Shown: positions 62,825-64,000 of the stretch, piece after piece | How the letters are laid out: every line of letters begins with the position of its first letter | Numbering within the stretch: position 1 is the first letter of the stretch | Source: Pseudobutyrivibrio ruminis | GTDB taxonomy: Bacteria; Bacillota; Clostridia; Lachnospirales; Lachnospiraceae | Reading direction: 5' to 3' | DNA: 64,000 nucleotides | Assembly (NCBI GenBank): GCA_015057305.1 | Contig: SVES01000004.1 | Span: 49,527-113,526 of the forward strand | Notes under the pieces: generated by a model | Database searches by the model: none | Told to the model about the DNA's origin: nothing | Seen by the model: only the letters and a program-made list of their open reading frames with translations | Position numbers and translations under genes: made by a program

Positions 62825-64000
62825 CTATATTTTTGTATCCTCCATACCACAGAAAGCGTCCACAGGACTTTGCCCTGTAAATTCACTTTCTCCTAAAATC
62901 TTGCTAAGTGCCTGCTCTAGTAAAACCTTTGTAGCAGAATATGTATTGATATACACCGGCACTCTTGGAATATCCATTAGATGATAAGGATTTGATAGCG
63001 ATATAAAAATGCTCTTCTGCTCATGAATAAATCGAGGAATATCAAGAGCATGCTTTGGACACCAGTTGAGTCTCACAGTAGTGCGATTGCTGGCTGTCTG
63101 CTCATTTGCTAGATAAATTGTAATTTCATCCTCCTTAAGCTTAGTCGTGCCATGTAAATCATCCAAGAAAGGTTCATATACATTTACATCAAAGCCTCTT
63201 TCCATAAAAAAAGAAACTGCCGTATCCTTCATGCTACAGTCATACAATTTGTCTTCTCCAAGAAGCACCAATCTTACTTTAGGATACTTTTCCACTGTAA
63301 GCGGCAAATAGCTTGCACCATCATTATATTTTGCAGATGTGTCCTTCACTAATGTAACAGCTTTATCTGCACACTCCTTTGCTGCTTTGGCTACATCAAT
63401 ATCAGGTAAATTGTAGTCTCTTAGGCAAAGTACTGCTTTAAGAGCTAGAATACGTAAAACCGATTCATTAAGCCTTTCCTCTGAAATTATTCCAACTTTT
63501 ACTGCAGCAAGTAGTGCCTCATAATCCTGTTCAAAATCTGTGGTAAACACAAGCATATCTGCCCCTGCTTTAATCGACTGTACAACCGCCTCTTCTCTTG
63601 GCATGTTCATAGTATATCCACCCATTATTGTAGCGTCAGTTGTGATTACTCCATTAAACCCGAATTCTTCCCTAAGTACATCTGTAAGTAATTCCTTAGA
63701 AAGTGAGCCTGGAAGACAATCCTCAAACTGCAGATTCGGATTCTTTTTCTGTGAAACAGCTGGTGAGACAATATGACCTGTCATAATGCTTAGCAAGCCT
63801 GCATCTATCATATTTTTATAAATAGCGCCATAGGTTTCATACCACTTTTCTGCAGATAAGCTGTTGTAGGTTGGATGCAAATGCTGGTCCCTAAAATCCA
63901 CACCATCTCCTGGAAAATGCTTTGCGCAGGCTGCTATACCATAAGCTTGTATCGTATTTACGTATTCCTTTGTCATAGCTTTTACAAGCTCTAAATCATC
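62825..64000 (-). CDS. GH3-family glycoside hydrolase (beta-N-acetylhexosaminidase/NagZ-like), N-terminus beyond window
   Basis: The reading frame is open to the right edge: 392 residues are visible and the first Met at 63976 lies inside the GH3 fold, so the N-terminal part of the barrel is missing. AACAKHFPGDGVDFRDQHLHP is the GH3 substrate-binding loop with KHFPG(D/H)G as in NagZ, and VITTDATIMGG carries the nucleophile Asp. A C-terminal alpha/beta domain of about 170 residues follows, longer than in minimal NagZ. No phospho- or lysozyme-like partner is seen. N-acetylglucosaminidase activity is the best guess from KHFPGDG. Confidence 0.85.
   Translation of the reverse strand, partial: DDLELVKAMTKEYVNTIQAYGIAACAKHFPGDGVDFRDQHLHPTYNSLSAEKWYETYGAIYKNMIDAGLLSIMTGHIVSPAVSQKKNPNLQFEDCLPGSLSKELLTDVLREEFGFNGVITTDATIMGGYTMNMPREEAVVQSIKAGADMLVFTTDFEQDYEALLAAVKVGIISEERLNESVLRILALKAVLCLRDYNLPDIDVAKAAKECADKAVTLVKDTSAKYNDGASYLPLTVEKYPKVRLVLLGEDKLYDCSMKDTAVSFFMERGFDVNVYEPFLDDLHGTTKLKEDEITIYLANEQTASNRTTVRLNWCPKHALDIPRFIHEQKSIFISLSNPYHLMDIPRVPVYINTYSATKVLLEQALSKILGESEFTGQSPVDAFCGMEDTKI

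Noticed and set aside
1..64000. Mobile elements, CRISPR arrays, tRNA or rRNA genes
   Set aside because: No transposase or integrase, no regular spaced repeats, and no cloverleaf or rRNA-like sequence was seen on either strand; without a scan program a degenerate tRNA could be missed.

Overview
The window looks like a chromosomal segment of a low-GC Gram-positive anaerobe, most plausibly a Lachnospiraceae gut or rumen bacterium (Butyrivibrio/Pseudobutyrivibrio/Roseburia-like). This rests on A+T-rich codon use, strong GGAGG ribosome binding sites, short lipoprotein signals, plant-glycan enzymes, a PRD/PTS cluster and Dpp/Opp-type peptide-class transporters. I see no phage, insertion sequence, CRISPR array, tRNA or rRNA. 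Nearly everything is on the minus strand; exceptions are two LysR genes (17.1-18.9 kb) and an AraC-GH43 pair (40.5-42.4 kb).

Layout. (1) 0-4.5 kb: a PTS operon (EIIB, EIIC, ChbG/YdjC-like deacetylase, PRD activator cut by the left edge). (2) Module 1, 4.9-16.5 kb: a complete five-gene ABC importer followed by a small membrane protein, an esterase, an MBL hydrolase, a ceramidase-fold protein, an aromatic-acid-exporter-like membrane protein and a MATE pump. A membrane-anchored orphan and two overlapping LysR genes lie upstream. (3) Module 2, 18.9-34.3 kb: a second complete importer followed by a type-B carboxylesterase, a ceramidase-fold/esterase fusion, a second MBL hydrolase, a degenerate flavodiiron-rubredoxin-NADH oxidoreductase fusion, an AprA/SdhA-like flavoprotein and a two-cluster ferredoxin. 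A membrane-sensor AraC regulator lies upstream. (4) 36.7-42.4 kb: a glycoside locus (GH78 rhamnosidase, GPH symporter, and divergent AraC and GH43). (5) Module 3, 42.7-59.9 kb: a third importer with a small membrane protein, a second ChbG-like deacetylase, a Gfo/Idh/MocA oxidoreductase, a GHSHNG-type esterase, an FMN alpha-hydroxy-acid dehydrogenase-like enzyme and a UbiD/UbiX/LpdD set resembling the Lactobacillus gallate decarboxylase genes. A paralogous esterase and two LysR genes lie upstream. (6) 60-64 kb: an MFS transporter, a lipoprotein and a GH3 enzyme cut by the right edge.

Working model (inference): the three importer modules are paralogous catabolic units that take up small conjugates, perhaps plant phenolic esters or glycosides. 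They would split these with several unrelated esterase families, reduce or decarboxylate the aromatic product (flavoprotein triad; prenyl-FMN decarboxylase) and export aromatic end products (ArAE, MATE, MFS). The substrate cannot be read from sequence; the LpdBCD-like set is the firmest pointer to hydroxybenzoate chemistry. Each importer has a hairpin between the binding-protein gene and the first permease gene, and modules 1 and 3 share a promoter with identical -35 and -10 hexamers.
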